From the NCBI GenBank assembly GCA_036653535.1, contig JAVVTR010000007.1, positions 17,319 through 81,318 on the forward strand: DNA of 64,000 nucleotides. The letters are read 5' to 3'. The position numbers were made by a program, and so were the translations under genes. This DNA is from JAVVTR01 sp036653535 (GTDB lineage: Bacteria > Bacteroidota > Bacteroidia > Bacteroidales > P3). Every line of letters begins with the position of its first letter. Within the stretch, counting starts at the first letter, position 1. Shown here piece by piece: positions 9,801-18,807 of this stretch. The notes under the pieces were generated by a model, which saw only the letters and a program-made list of their open reading frames with translations, searched no databases and was not told the DNA's origin.

Positions 9801-11054
9801 AAGGACGGAAGAATTTTCTACATTCGGCCATATACCTAATCTTATAAAATTTGTATCTACCTGCAAAACAGAAGCTTGCGGAGCGGAAAATAAAGTTTTC
9901 AAAGTATCTATCAAAGCTAATTCCGAGTATAAGGGACCATTTTTGCAACGATAATTAAAAGCATAGATATGGGAATAATAAGTAGTAGAAGCCTCTAATT
10001 TATTTAATTCGAAAGATCCATCCTTTTCTTTTGTAAGATAAATTTCCCCATTTCCACAAGAATCACCAGTAACATAAAAAACACCATCCTCCGGTTTTTT
10101 TGTAAGCTGAGGACTTGTGCTCAATAAAATCAAATACGCATCTTGTTTGGAATTAAGTGCTATTTTACCTTTTATTTTATAGGTTTCTCTTTGAATATTC
10201 TCCCCTTTCGAAATTGGCGTTTCCGGCCTTGTACATACTGGTGGTTGTTCAAAAACATACAACAAATTTTCAGCAGGATAACAAGTAGTAGAAAAAGTAT
10301 TATAAAGCGCACCCGTAGCGGCTAACAGGCTATGGTCCCAATCGTGGGTGGCATTGGTTGCCCGAAGATGAAAATCGCTAAGCCTATTTCCACGCAAGCC
10401 TACTTGAAATCCAACATACTTATTATTCCCTGTAGATTGGCATTTTTTATATGCAATCTCTATTTTTCCACTTCCCTCATAAAGAATAATTTGATAATTA
10501 ATTGTATCCCATACTTCTACTCCCCCATTATTCGTTTTAACTAATATGTTTTTAAATTGGATACATAAATGGCGTGCCCCTACTTCCCCCTGTGTTTTAT
10601 AACTTATAGCTGTTTTTTTACACGCTTTTACCGTAGACAAAAAAGCATTAGTAATAATATTCCCCAAATAAGGGCAAAGGCTATTATTGTAAATATAATT
10701 GGTAAAGGAAACCTCCAAGCTATCCTTTCCAAGAAAAATTACGCCGTTGGTATTGACCGTAAAAACATTTAGATTTTGAGAAACAAATGGAAAATCGAAA
10801 CCAATAGGAAATCCCACGGTTCTTAATACTTGATTTTGATTAGCAGAAACACTAATGCCACTATCTGCCACTATACATTTTTCGGCAAAATTCTCGTTTT
10901 GTAATTTGCTTCCTATAAGGGTATCGGAACTTAATTCTACATAGGTCCGATTAGAGGCGGTAAATTGGTAGCTTGCCGCAGGCTGAGCCCATAAACAACT
11001 AAAATCCAAAATACAACAAAGGATAAATACAGAGAAAAAATATTTTTTATTCAT
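6837..11054 (-). CDS. Large secreted fibronectin type III protein, probable T9SS cargo
   Basis: A 1405-residue protein with a signal peptide (MNKKYFFSVFILCC to LWAQ). The second half is a string of at least five fibronectin-III-like domains with repeated signatures: TEVELLWQDKN, TALLSWNSEKE, TTVILRWQAP, TALVLWNSDKL, and EALLHWNGSSS, each followed by a YxLRLRSYC or YEYSIRAQC-like strand. A jelly-roll, choice-of-anchor-J-like segment (DWLFTPSFEMPNTKTALSF) sits near residue 840. The last 75 residues (LNVFPENGLLKIKN, LEILSVDGKLLKSY, IIIVRLYTPYQN) follow the type A T9SS sorting-domain pattern, but the usual YPNP is VFPENG, so export by T9SS is likely rather than certain. A TPR regulator gene lies upstream on the same strand. 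Confidence 0.78.
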   Translation of the reverse strand: MNKKYFFSVFILCCILDFSCLWAQPAASYQFTASNRTYVELSSDTLIGSKLQNENFAEKCIVADSGISVSANQNQVLRTVGFPIGFDFPFVSQNLNVFTVNTNGVIFLGKDSLEVSFTNYIYNNSLCPYLGNIITNAFLSTVKACKKTAISYKTQGEVGARHLCIQFKNILVKTNNGGVEVWDTINYQIILYEGSGKIEIAYKKCQSTGNNKYVGFQVGLRGNRLSDFHLRATNATHDWDHSLLAATGALYNTFSTTCYPAENLLYVFEQPPVCTRPETPISKGENIQRETYKIKGKIALNSKQDAYLILLSTSPQLTKKPEDGVFYVTGDSCGNGEIYLTKEKDGSFELNKLEASTTYYSHIYAFNYRCKNGPLYSELALIDTLKTLFSAPQASVLQVDTNFIRLGIWPNVENSSVLIIDNSKDTNLFCTPIGALQVGDELGNGAKVIYKGKADAYSLKDLLPNQAHYLYIWSIDTSSEGQVLYSTDYTTLLEKTAALSPVYYSFEKERQYYNEYRLPAGWHSELGSILSTKISGFKVKKDMYGNAIPFYLESMGNASDPNNIRREENELITPGVFLKKGNYRLRFEMCLVATLASIMPGNPPSGINFAPGDSLIVSDQQGKTLLVIDAQNYDINNDFVKIDVPFSIKESQIKKFNFRFTTATLSTLRIGSVRIEEKPSCDYPIEVKIKDSSLKTTEVELLWQDKNEREGTGWNISWKEEGVEPWSDSVFCSENPTKVENLNPQTKYRVRVQAVCGAEKLSQWSQASSVFTTYYAVPFIQTFLLPNKKDLTYWSFNKGVLPEVGNLTLYTNVNSYSAWDLSSKSNDRNHKQMAVGFSSTGTNDWLFTPSFEMPNTKTALSFTLSLNRSSDIQRVDSVNAQAKFLVVLSLDGGQTYAMKDTLLAFGKNLGHKLGNIDSINYRILLPQRKGKVQIGFYAENKGKYSNVKMFLDSVSVEYTCPIKVKLNAAVAGVDTALLSWNSEKEQSYQLRYKASSEEKYTYMLIQNKEVVLKDLRENTLYDWGLRSICELGDTSLWTLATFSTKSWYSCDTVQNARAETSYTTVILRWQAPMAVRFDIRYKKAGEVEWKKQVSFLDSVLLHSLQEGSKYEYSIRAQCSQDIGDSSPWIQPKTFYTLYMTCKKPDSVRVESISSTTALVLWNSDKLKFVLQYKEKEGTTWMVDTILGSKQNFLLSNLKKGTSYSLRLRSYCDRDNYSPFTETLDFKTKVEDTLCSKPRALVASAVKNEEALLHWNGSSSCISYELQFKEEGKKYLSKENVSSPYLLAYLTKNTSYLWKIKAYCGNENYSDWSEESSFITKNETHTELELKAMLNVFPENGLLKIKNNSLVEVLKLEILSVDGKLLKSYWPNLRGDFEVYLSLNEQIIIVRLYTPYQNIVYKIYFK

Positions 11055-11256
11055 TTTGAAAGTTTTTGTAGATTTTTAATTATTTTGAAAAACACCGTAC
11101 TTTCGCTTTTTTATATGCCTAAGTTACGAGAATAAACATAGAGATAGCATATAAAAAAACTTTACAAATATTGAACATGGAAATTAGCGTACACATCATA
11201 GCCTCAACGTCTATAGACAAAACGTTGTTTTAAAAAAACATATACTGTAAAAAAAA

Positions 11257-13047
11257 TTATAATTTCAGAAAAATATCGTAGAGATTAGAATCCGGATCCA
11301 CCTGCATTTTTTTCTTTAAACGAAATTTGGCCGTCCATATAGATTGAAAGGTTCTATTGGTAACAGAAGCTATTTCTTTAGCACTCAAACCCAAACTAAT
11401 AAAGGCACACAGGCGCATTTCATTAGGAGTTAAGTTAGGATATGCAGCTTCTAATTTCTTAAAAAACGAACTATTTACCTGCTCGAAATAGGTTTTAAAT
11501 TCTGCTAAATCTTGACTCGAGGAAAAAGACCTCAGCAAACTTTCCATTTCTTCCACCAATTCTTTTTCTTCTTTTTTCAAAGAAAAACGCACTTTCATTT
11601 TTTTAACAATCTGATTCATAGCCAAGGATAGTTCGTTAAATTTAAGGAAGAGTAAAGCATTAGAGGTAAGCTCCTTGTTTTTAGCATCCATTTCTTGTGC
11701 AAAAGAGGTTTTTATTCCCTCTATTTTTGTGTTTTCGTGTTGTTTATATTCTGTAACCTTTGTTTTCATTAAATTATTGATTCTACACTGCCGCAAAATA
11801 CGACGTATCATCAAAGCAATGGCTATTCCAGCAAAAATTGCCAACAAAGACAAAAAAGCTATCCATAAATTTTTATTAAGCACTTTTGCTTCTGCTAATT
11901 CCAATTTTTTCTTTTGAATTTTTTCTTCTTGCAGAACCTTATAATGATCGAATTGGTATCGAATACTGGCTATTCTATTTTCACTTTCTTGATTATAAAT
12001 AGTATCGAAAATTTTATAACTTTCGTGTAATATGGCATTCGCTTCTTTAAACTTTCCCTGTTTCTCCAAAATAGACGATTCCATCCGCAAAGCAATCATC
12101 TGCATTTTTAGCGCACCTAACTTTTTTGCCTCTTGAATTAAAGCAGAATTTATTTCTTGTGCCTTAACATATTTACCCTGCGTGTATAAGGTGTTGGCAT
12201 AGTTGTTATTTACAAACATCCGCAAATGATAGGCTTTCTTATTTTCGGCTATTTTGGCGGCTTCTATATAATATTTTTCCGCTAACTCCGTCTTACCCAA
12301 TCCCTCGTAAGCTATAGCAAAATTTAAATGAACATACACTAATTCAGTTCCCTTATATTTTTGGGATAACACTATTCTCTGCGCCTCTACGAAAGCATTG
12401 AGGGCCTCCTGATAATTACCCATTCCACAAAAAGCACCTCCTATATTGGTATATACCCGATAAAGCCCCCTTGAATTCTTTGTTCGTTGGAAAATTTTCA
12501 AGCTTTTTTGGAAATATTCCAACGCCACTTTACATTGCCCTCTTGCTCCAAATACGAGCCCAATGCCATTAAACGAATGAGCCGTTGCATTGGAATTTAT
12601 ATCGGCCCCATAAAGAGTTCTAATTTCATTAAAGTGCCCCATTGCTTCTTCATAAGCACCCAAATAAGTTTCCGCCTGCCCCAAATTAACCAAGGCATGG
12701 ATATGCAAAGCCTCCCATGCAGAATCTTTTTTTTCTATTTTCTCTATTTTCGCAATAAGCGATTTCAAAGTTTCTACACAAAGGCTATAATTACCTAAAG
12801 AAAATAAATTTTCTACACAACGAATTTGATAAACTACATTTTCTTTTTTTACAGGATGTGCATCGGCCTTTTTAATGGCAAGCATCAACAAATCTTTTCT
12901 CTGCTCTCCGGAAATGGTATCCTCTTCTAATAAAGATGGATCCGAGGCTACATTTTGCATGAATTTAGGCTCTATTCCAAAGAGGAATGTATGGGAAAGA
13001 ACTTCCAATACAAAACAAAGAAATATATATAGTATCGTTTTTTTCAT
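11257..13047 (-). CDS. TPR-repeat membrane regulator with C-terminal LuxR-type helix-turn-helix
   Basis: This 596-residue protein is probably a signal-responsive transcription regulator anchored in the inner membrane. It has an N-terminal signal/anchor (ILYIFLCFVLEVLSHTFLFG). About six TPR units cover residues 80-370 (for example YEEAMGHFNEIRTLY, CKVALEYFQKSLKIF, YQEALNAFVEAQRI). One membrane span lies at about 395-415 (LWIAFLSLLAIFAGIAIAL). A coiled-coil stretch follows, then a LuxR-like DNA-binding helix pair at about 540-596 (LTPNEMRLCAFISLGLSAKEIA, split by TPNE/KEIA landmarks). This layout is common in Bacteroidota. It is transcribed towards the two T9SS cargo genes, with a 202-bp gap, so it may control them; that link is inference from position. 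Confidence 0.82.
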   Translation of the reverse strand: MKKTILYIFLCFVLEVLSHTFLFGIEPKFMQNVASDPSLLEEDTISGEQRKDLLMLAIKKADAHPVKKENVVYQIRCVENLFSLGNYSLCVETLKSLIAKIEKIEKKDSAWEALHIHALVNLGQAETYLGAYEEAMGHFNEIRTLYGADINSNATAHSFNGIGLVFGARGQCKVALEYFQKSLKIFQRTKNSRGLYRVYTNIGGAFCGMGNYQEALNAFVEAQRIVLSQKYKGTELVYVHLNFAIAYEGLGKTELAEKYYIEAAKIAENKKAYHLRMFVNNNYANTLYTQGKYVKAQEINSALIQEAKKLGALKMQMIALRMESSILEKQGKFKEANAILHESYKIFDTIYNQESENRIASIRYQFDHYKVLQEEKIQKKKLELAEAKVLNKNLWIAFLSLLAIFAGIAIALMIRRILRQCRINNLMKTKVTEYKQHENTKIEGIKTSFAQEMDAKNKELTSNALLFLKFNELSLAMNQIVKKMKVRFSLKKEEKELVEEMESLLRSFSSSQDLAEFKTYFEQVNSSFFKKLEAAYPNLTPNEMRLCAFISLGLSAKEIASVTNRTFQSIWTAKFRLKKKMQVDPDSNLYDIFLKL

Positions 13048-13372
13048 ATTATGTGGATATAAAATAGAGGATTTCTCACCATAGCATAGTTCAAACTTAT
13101 TTAGTCCATGCGTATGGCTCGAAATGGTTATAGTAATACATCCTCAAACTCCAGGAATTTTATTTTAGAACCTTTGATTTACAATAAATAAACTTCGTTT
13201 CAAAATAAAGCAAGACCCTCTTCTATGGTTACTTCTGTTGGTCTTTCCTTGAAAATTTTTCATGTAAAGATACGTTTTTTTTGTATTTTACAGGAAAGTA
13301 TTTCCCCCTTTTGCTTTGATTTCCCTCTATCAAAAAAAAACTTATCTTTGCTAAAACTAAATATGTTTCAAT
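13048..13372. other. Divergent intergenic region between TPR regulator and nspC
   Basis: This 325-bp AT-rich spacer carries start-proximal sequences for two divergent genes. The only clear signal is the TATCTTTG element before nspC; a near-match on the minus strand (TATCTTTA, 13265-13272) could serve the regulator. No RNA gene or repeat was recognised. Confidence 0.45.
13343..13350 (+). promoter_or_regulatory. Promoter -7 element of nspC
   Basis: TATCTTTG matches the Bacteroidota -7 consensus TAnnTTTG and lies 22 bases before the nspC ATG. The nearest TTTG upstream (13315-13318) is 24 bp away, slightly long for the -33 box. Confidence 0.55.
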
Positions 13373-14617
13373 ATGGGTCTACTAAATTTATTCCCCTTTG
13401 GACTAGGAAAAGAAAACACAAAAGGGAAATCAAGCATACAGAATCCTATACCCTTTACCTGCTTGCAATATCTACCCTCTCCGGCCTACGTTTTAGACCA
13501 AAGCCTTCTCGAAAATAATCTGCAAATAATTAAAAATGTAGCCAATAAGGCGGAGGTGGAAATTGTTTTGTCGCTAAAGGGGTTTTCTATGTGGAGTGCT
13601 TTCCCTATTTTAAATGCTGCCAATTTTTACAAAGCTACCGCCAGTTCTTTGTGGGAAGCTCGTTTAGCTATGGAGGAAATGGGAAGCCCTGCCTATACCT
13701 ACGCCGTGGCTTATACGCCCGAAGAAATAGAAGAAATTTCGGCAATGAGTAGCCATCTCACTTTCAATTCCATGAATCAATACCAAAGTTTCGCAACAAG
13801 AGCTAAACAGGTAAATGAAAATATTTCCTTTGGTCTTAGGGTGAACCCAGAATTTTCGGAAGTTGAAACCGATCTTTATAATCCTTGTGCTCCCGGTTCC
13901 CGCTTAGGTATCCTTTTAGAAGACCTTCCCCCCAAGGAAGAACTATCCTCCGATATAGAGGGCTTTCATTGTCACGCCCTTTGTGAATCTTCCGCCGAAG
14001 ATACCTTAGAAATGATAAAAGCTTTTGAAGACAAATTTAAAGATTATCTCCCTAATTTAAAATGGGTTAACTTTGGAGGCGGGCATTTAATGACTCGTAA
14101 AGGATATTCTTTAGATGTTTTGGTTCAAGCTTTGAAAAATTTTAAAAAACGCTGGCCTCATTTACAAATTATTTTAGAACCTGGTAGTGCCTTTGCATGG
14201 GAAACAGGATATTTACTTTGCACCATAGAAGATATAGTACAGAATGGGAATATAAAAACCGCCATTATTAACGCCTCTTTCACCGCACATATGCCGGATT
14301 GCCTTGAAATGCCCTATAAACCACAAATTATTGGTGCTTTAGATGCCAGTTTGCCCTATCAACCTAATGAATACAGCTTTCGCTACAGAATAGGAGGAAA
14401 CAGTTGCTTATCGGGCGATTACATGGGCGATTGGCTATTCGACCACGAGCTACAAATTGGAGAAAGATTACTATTCAACGATATGATTCACTATACCATG
14501 GTTAAAACTTGTACTTTTAACGGAGTAAAACATCCATCTATCTGCATTATAAAAAATGGTAATATCCTCTTTCGCAGAAACTTTAACTATTCCGACTATA
14601 AAAGTCGCCTTTCTTAG
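13373..14617 (+). CDS. nspC: Carboxynorspermidine/carboxyspermidine decarboxylase
   Basis: A PLP-dependent decarboxylase of the alternative polyamine pathway that turns carboxyspermidine or carboxynorspermidine into the polyamine in the cytosol. At 414 residues it is slightly longer than typical because of about 30 extra N-terminal residues. Landmarks of the alanine-racemase fold are visible: LPSPAYVLD at 35, SLKGFS with the probable Schiff-base Lys69, GFHCHALCES, the glycine-rich VNFGGGHLMT that binds PLP phosphate, ILEPGSAFAW, and a C-terminal IGGNSCLSGDYMG containing the catalytic Cys. The ATG at 13373 is used because no other ATG precedes the conserved core. It converges on the helicase gene with a 4-bp overlap. 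Its usual partner, carboxyspermidine dehydrogenase, is not in the window. Confidence 0.92.
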   Translation: MGLLNLFPFGLGKENTKGKSSIQNPIPFTCLQYLPSPAYVLDQSLLENNLQIIKNVANKAEVEIVLSLKGFSMWSAFPILNAANFYKATASSLWEARLAMEEMGSPAYTYAVAYTPEEIEEISAMSSHLTFNSMNQYQSFATRAKQVNENISFGLRVNPEFSEVETDLYNPCAPGSRLGILLEDLPPKEELSSDIEGFHCHALCESSAEDTLEMIKAFEDKFKDYLPNLKWVNFGGGHLMTRKGYSLDVLVQALKNFKKRWPHLQIILEPGSAFAWETGYLLCTIEDIVQNGNIKTAIINASFTAHMPDCLEMPYKPQIIGALDASLPYQPNEYSFRYRIGGNSCLSGDYMGDWLFDHELQIGERLLFNDMIHYTMVKTCTFNGVKHPSICIIKNGNILFRRNFNYSDYKSRLS

Positions 14618-16071
14618 TAGGCCTCGTTGGTTTGCTCGAAAAATTGATCGGAAAATCCCAACAAATAACAATTCGACATACAACGAGTTAAGGCTGTGTA
14701 CAACCAACGTAAATATTCTATCGAAGCCATTTCATCCGTAAAATAACCTTGATCGATAAAAACACAGGGCCATTGCCCGCCTTGCGTTTTATGACAAGTT
14801 AAAGCATAGCCATATTTTACCTGCAAAGCATTGTAATAGGGGTTTTCTTTAGCCGCAGCCATACGCAAAGAGCGAGTGGGCAAATCGGCATAATCTTCTA
14901 ATACAGCAGAAAACAAAGCCTGTCCCGCCGTATAAGGCAAAGCGGGTCCATCGATATGCAAGGTCTCCAAAATGATTTTTACTTCTATAGAAGGTTCCTC
15001 GGGGTAATCTAAAAGTCGTGCCTCAATATCCGCAAAATGAAAGCCATACAAATCCTTTCGCCCTTTCACTTTCAATACTTCTATCATATCCCCATTAGCC
15101 AAAAAGCCAACCGTAGAGGTTTTGGGCACCCAATAATAATTATTTTTCAAAATCATAAGCAAATCGCCCGCAGCCAATTCGCCTTCCATGCCAAAAATTT
15201 GGGCCCTAATTTGCTGATTAAATAAATTCGCTCTTTTATTGGAACGAGTAATAAAAACCACCTCCTCCCGCTTTAAACGGCTATACGAACTCTGAAGCAA
15301 ATCTTCTAAATTTTCTCCATTAATTCTCTTTAAATCTGTATTTTGAACAAATGATCCCGACTCTATATCCTCCTTCTCTTTATGAGAATTTAGCTTAAAA
15401 AGTGGTAAAGAAAATTTTTGAGAAGAAATTCTATTTCTTAAAATAGTGGCATTTTTTAAAACCAAAGAAGAGAGCCCTTGACGAAGCACTTCCGAAAGTT
15501 CCATTTCCATAAAATCAAAAGAAAAATTAGACCGTAGAAAATCTAAATCCAAAGCAGGACTATAGGCGGAACCCACTGGAGGCAATTGAGCGGAATCCCC
15601 CAAAAGCAATAAACGACACTGAAAACCGGAAGAAACAAAAGAGAATAAGTCTACTAATAGCCGGCTTTCTATACCTAACATAGAAGCTTCGTCTACTACA
15701 AATAAGGTGTTTTTGGCCACATTCTTTCGTAGCTGCACCCTAAGAATGCCATTTTCATCTCTTTGAGAATAATAAATTTGCTTATGGATGGTATAGGCCG
15801 ATAGACCAGAATAATTAGATAGCACTTTCGCTGCTCTCCCAGTAGGAGCTAATAATACCGTTTGTATCTTTAAGAGAGGCAGAGTCTTAATAAGAGCACT
15901 AACCATGGAAGTTTTACCCGTACCTGCATATCCTTTCAAAACAAAAGCCACCGGCTCACGAAAACGAAGAATAAAATCGCTGAAAGCCTCCATTAGACAC
16001 CATTGTCCAGCATTAGGTTCAAAGGGGAAATGTGCCGCAAACAAACGAACTATATCTTCTTTAACCAACAT
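14614..16071 (-). CDS. RecD-like ATP-dependent DNA helicase (superfamily 1B)
   Basis: A 485-residue helicase acting on DNA in the cytosol. Walker A is GYAGTGKTS at 47-55; Walker B is VVDEASMLG; the motif LLLGDSAQLPPVGSA follows. The C-terminal UvrD-like segment reads YALTCHKTQGGQWPCVFID, then RWLYTALTR with the arginine of motif VI. This is the short form common in Bacteroidota, without the N-terminal domain of RecD2. Its exact role is not shown by sequence; a repair or recombination helicase is the safest description. Its start codon overlaps the stop of galE in a TAATG junction (16069-16073), which suggests translational coupling to galE. The 3' end overlaps nspC by 4 bp on the opposite strand. 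Confidence 0.87.
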   Translation of the reverse strand: MLVKEDIVRLFAAHFPFEPNAGQWCLMEAFSDFILRFREPVAFVLKGYAGTGKTSMVSALIKTLPLLKIQTVLLAPTGRAAKVLSNYSGLSAYTIHKQIYYSQRDENGILRVQLRKNVAKNTLFVVDEASMLGIESRLLVDLFSFVSSGFQCRLLLLGDSAQLPPVGSAYSPALDLDFLRSNFSFDFMEMELSEVLRQGLSSLVLKNATILRNRISSQKFSLPLFKLNSHKEKEDIESGSFVQNTDLKRINGENLEDLLQSSYSRLKREEVVFITRSNKRANLFNQQIRAQIFGMEGELAAGDLLMILKNNYYWVPKTSTVGFLANGDMIEVLKVKGRKDLYGFHFADIEARLLDYPEEPSIEVKIILETLHIDGPALPYTAGQALFSAVLEDYADLPTRSLRMAAAKENPYYNALQVKYGYALTCHKTQGGQWPCVFIDQGYFTDEMASIEYLRWLYTALTRCMSNCYLLGFSDQFFEQTNEAY

Positions 16072-17120
16072 TATTTACCAAGCAATCCAGTAGAAATATA
16101 TTGCTGCCATTTCCACGCACTAAGGGTCATTTCGTCTATTTCTCGTTTGGCTTGCCAATTTAATATCTGACGAGCTTTATCCACATTTCCCCAAATTTTT
16201 TCTATATCGCCTTCTCTCCGTGCAACAATTTTATAATTCAATTTTATTCCCGACATTTTTTCAAAACTTTGGATCACCTCTAAAACCGTATAGCCTTTGC
16301 CAGTTCCCAAATTAATATAATCTATTCCTTTTACTTTTCCGGATAGAAGATATTCCATGGCACAAAGATGAGCCTCCGCCAAATCGGATACATGAATATA
16401 ATCGCGTATAGGGGTCCCATCGGATGTATTATAATCGTTCCCATATACTTGCAAACAAGATCTAAGACCGGCTGCCGTTTGAGTAATATAGGGCATTAAA
16501 TTATTAGGCACTCCATTGGGCAATTCTCCTATAAGGGCCGAGGAATGGGCACCTATAGGATTAAAATAGCGTAATGCCAATACACTAAGAGCAAGGGGGG
16601 AAGCCCCCAAAAGAGAGGCCTTGGCTACATCTCTTAAAATATCTTCGGCAATTTGCTTCGTATTTCCATAAGGACAGGTAGCCGGTAAACGAGGGGAAGT
16701 TTCCTGAACCGGGAGCTCTTTGGGCTGACCATATACAGTACAAGAGGAAGAGAAAACAATATTACCACAGCCAATACGAGCCATATTTTGGAGCACATTT
16801 AATAAGGCACAAAGATTATTTTCATAGTAAAACAAAGGCTGAAGAACCGACTCTCCCACCGCTTTGGCCGCTGCAAAATGAATAACGGCTTTTAAATCGG
16901 AATGGCGCGAAAATAAATCATCACAAGCTGTTTTGCAACTCAAATCTACTACCTCCAATTCCGGTTTCACACCCGTAATTTTAGCGATAGCATGAATAGT
17001 ATCCGCATTGGAATTAGATAAATTATCGGCGATAATCACCTTATAACCTTTTTCCTGCAAAGCCACCACGGTATGGGAACCAATATAACCTGTTCCACCA
17101 GTAACTAATATTTTTATCAT
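16071..17120 (-). CDS. galE: UDP-glucose 4-epimerase
   Basis: Interconverts UDP-glucose and UDP-galactose in the cytosol, supplying galactose for surface polysaccharides and the Leloir pathway. It is 349 residues long, a normal length. The N-terminal Rossmann motif is GGTGYIG (8-14). The SDR catalytic set is visible: SSSCTVYG at 124-131 and the YxxxK pair Tyr151/Lys155 (YGNTK). ALRYFNPIGAH and the C-terminal GKGYTVLEVI are also characteristic of GalE. Its stop codon shares a base with the helicase start, so the two form an operon. Confidence 0.95.
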   Translation of the reverse strand: MIKILVTGGTGYIGSHTVVALQEKGYKVIIADNLSNSNADTIHAIAKITGVKPELEVVDLSCKTACDDLFSRHSDLKAVIHFAAAKAVGESVLQPLFYYENNLCALLNVLQNMARIGCGNIVFSSSCTVYGQPKELPVQETSPRLPATCPYGNTKQIAEDILRDVAKASLLGASPLALSVLALRYFNPIGAHSSALIGELPNGVPNNLMPYITQTAAGLRSCLQVYGNDYNTSDGTPIRDYIHVSDLAEAHLCAMEYLLSGKVKGIDYINLGTGKGYTVLEVIQSFEKMSGIKLNYKIVARREGDIEKIWGNVDKARQILNWQAKREIDEMTLSAWKWQQYISTGLLGK

Positions 17121-17269
17121 GATTTTATTATTCTAAGACCAATATAGGTGTTTATGTATATAAAAACAGACCATTTCTTGTTTTTACATAATTCAAACTT
17201 ATTCTTGAACTATGCTTATTCTTCAACTATGCTTCCTCTTAATAAGATGCCTCCATTCACCATCCTATC

Positions 17270-17301
17270 AAAAAGGGAAGTAATGAATTACTTCCCTTTT
17301 T
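17270..17301 (-). terminator. Terminator after the ompH-type gene
   Basis: A perfect 14-bp stem (AAAAAGGGAAGTAA with its complement) has a 4-base loop and ends in a T run. It lies downstream of the 17362-17880 gene and upstream of galE, separating the envelope operon from galE. It is symmetrical enough to work in both directions. Confidence 0.85.
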
Positions 17302-17361
17302 ATATAAATTCTTGTAATGGTTCACTAAACGGAAAGGATAGAAACCTAAACTTAAAGAACT

Positions 17362-17880
17362 TTACTTAGTAAGACCCAATTTTTTCTTTACAATAAGCAT
17401 TACATCATCGCTGTCTACCCCATAAAGTACGGCTCCTGCACTGGAATCAAATATATAGCTATATTTTCCTTCTTTAGCCACTTCTTCAATGGCCTTTTTG
17501 GCCTTATTCATAATGGGAGTAAGCAAGGATTGAGATTTAGTCTTATAATCTTCGTCTGCCTGTTGCATAAAGTCTTGGGTACGGGTCTGCATATCTTGAA
17601 TTTCCTTTTGCTTAGTCTGCTTAATTAGCTCCGACCATTGACCTTGACTATTTTGATAATCGGTATATTTATTTTGCAATTCCGTTTGCATAAGAGTAAT
17701 GTTATTTTCCAACTCCTTAGCATATTTTTGCAGGGTAGCCTGAGCCGAATCTGTTTCCGGCATTGCTTGCATTAATTCTGCAGAATTAATATGTCCAAAT
17801 TTTAAGGTCTGTGCTTGTGTAAAACTAACCGATGCAAATAAAAGGAATCCCATACAAATGGGCATCAAAATTTTTTTCAT
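17362..17880 (-). CDS. OmpH/Skp family periplasmic chaperone (last gene of cluster)
   Basis: A 172-residue periplasmic holdase that carries unfolded outer-membrane proteins to BamA. The signal peptide is MKKILMPICMGFLLFASVSFTQAQ. The mature start LKFGHINSAELMQAMPETDSA matches the OmpH signature, followed by a long charged coiled coil (about 50-120) and the conserved end KAIEEVAKEGKYSYIFDSS. It is the second of two ompH-like genes in tandem, 158 bp downstream of the first, with a possible promoter of its own at 17986-17993. Confidence 0.9.
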   Translation of the reverse strand: MKKILMPICMGFLLFASVSFTQAQTLKFGHINSAELMQAMPETDSAQATLQKYAKELENNITLMQTELQNKYTDYQNSQGQWSELIKQTKQKEIQDMQTRTQDFMQQADEDYKTKSQSLLTPIMNKAKKAIEEVAKEGKYSYIFDSSAGAVLYGVDSDDVMLIVKKKLGLTK

Positions 17881-17985
17881 GTATTAATAATTTTAAAGTT
17901 AAAGTGGATATAAAATCAAAAAAATGCCATAACATAGTTTCCAAAAAATAGGTCTCTGCTATAAGCAAGGAAACGAAATAAGATG

Positions 17986-17993
17986 CAAAGATA
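17986..17993 (-). promoter_or_regulatory. Possible internal promoter -7 element before the distal ompH gene
   Basis: The minus strand reads TATCTTTG, matching TAnnTTTG, about 106 bases before the start codon. No -33 TTTG at the right spacing was found, so this is a partial match. Confidence 0.4.
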
Positions 17994-18038
17994 GTATTTT
18001 TCAACAAATATTCCCCTTTGCCAATTTTGCTTCCTGCT

Positions 18039-18635
18039 TTAATTTCCCAATTTTATACCGGTATTAATTTCATTTGGTTTAGTACTCCCTCCAATATCAA
18101 TGGTGTTCTTTTTCTTTGCATCGGGAGTATATCCCATATCTTTAAGAACATCGTTGCTAATATCTATTTTACTATCTGCATACAAGATATTGGAATTATC
18201 GGCACGGTCGAATACAAATACAAATTGTTTCTGTTGTGCTCGTTTCTCAATAGCATTATAAACTTTATCTTGAATAGGGCGGATCAATTCCTGACGCCTT
18301 TTAAATAAATCCCCATCATTCCCAAAACGTTTTTTTTGCAAGTCTTTGGCTTCTTTTTCCTTTTGTATAATTTCGTTTTCGCGACGATTTTTCATGTCTT
18401 CCGTAAGTAAAGGCGCATCGTTTTGATACTTTTTATACAAGGCGTCTATAGCCGAAAATTTCGCTTCTATGTCTTTTTGCCACGTAATCGCTGTCTCGTC
18501 TATCTGCTTTTGCGCCTGATCGTATTCGGGAATATTCGATAAAATATATTCTGTATTTACATAGGCGTATTTTTGCCCATATACAAAAGAACTGAACATC
18601 AAGGCCATTAAGGCCATCATTCCTATTTTTTTCAT
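18039..18635 (-). CDS. OmpH/Skp family periplasmic chaperone (proximal copy)
   Basis: A 198-residue paralogue of the next gene. The signal peptide is MKKIGMMALMALMFSSFVYGQ. The mature protein starts KYAYVNTEYILSNIPEYDQA, the OmpH hallmark, followed by a charged coiled coil (about 40-110) and YNAIEKRAQQKQFVFVFDRA. A C-terminal extension of about 30 residues (KKKNTIDIGGSTKPNE) is absent from the other copy. It follows bamA by 172 bp. The order bamA-ompH-ompH matches P. gingivalis (established knowledge). Confidence 0.9.
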   Translation of the reverse strand: MKKIGMMALMALMFSSFVYGQKYAYVNTEYILSNIPEYDQAQKQIDETAITWQKDIEAKFSAIDALYKKYQNDAPLLTEDMKNRRENEIIQKEKEAKDLQKKRFGNDGDLFKRRQELIRPIQDKVYNAIEKRAQQKQFVFVFDRADNSNILYADSKIDISNDVLKDMGYTPDAKKKNTIDIGGSTKPNEINTGIKLGN

Positions 18636-18807
18636 GTATGTATGTTTTAAATCCTATTTTATTTTTCTAAAGCCAATCTCTAAGAGAGGTTCAAGTTTCA
18701 AAGTTCGAGGCTCAAAGATGAAATAAACATCAAATAATATGCCAAACTTGCTTAGACTATGCCCTATAGAGTATTTGCAATACCATAGAAAGATAACACC
18801 TGCCCCA

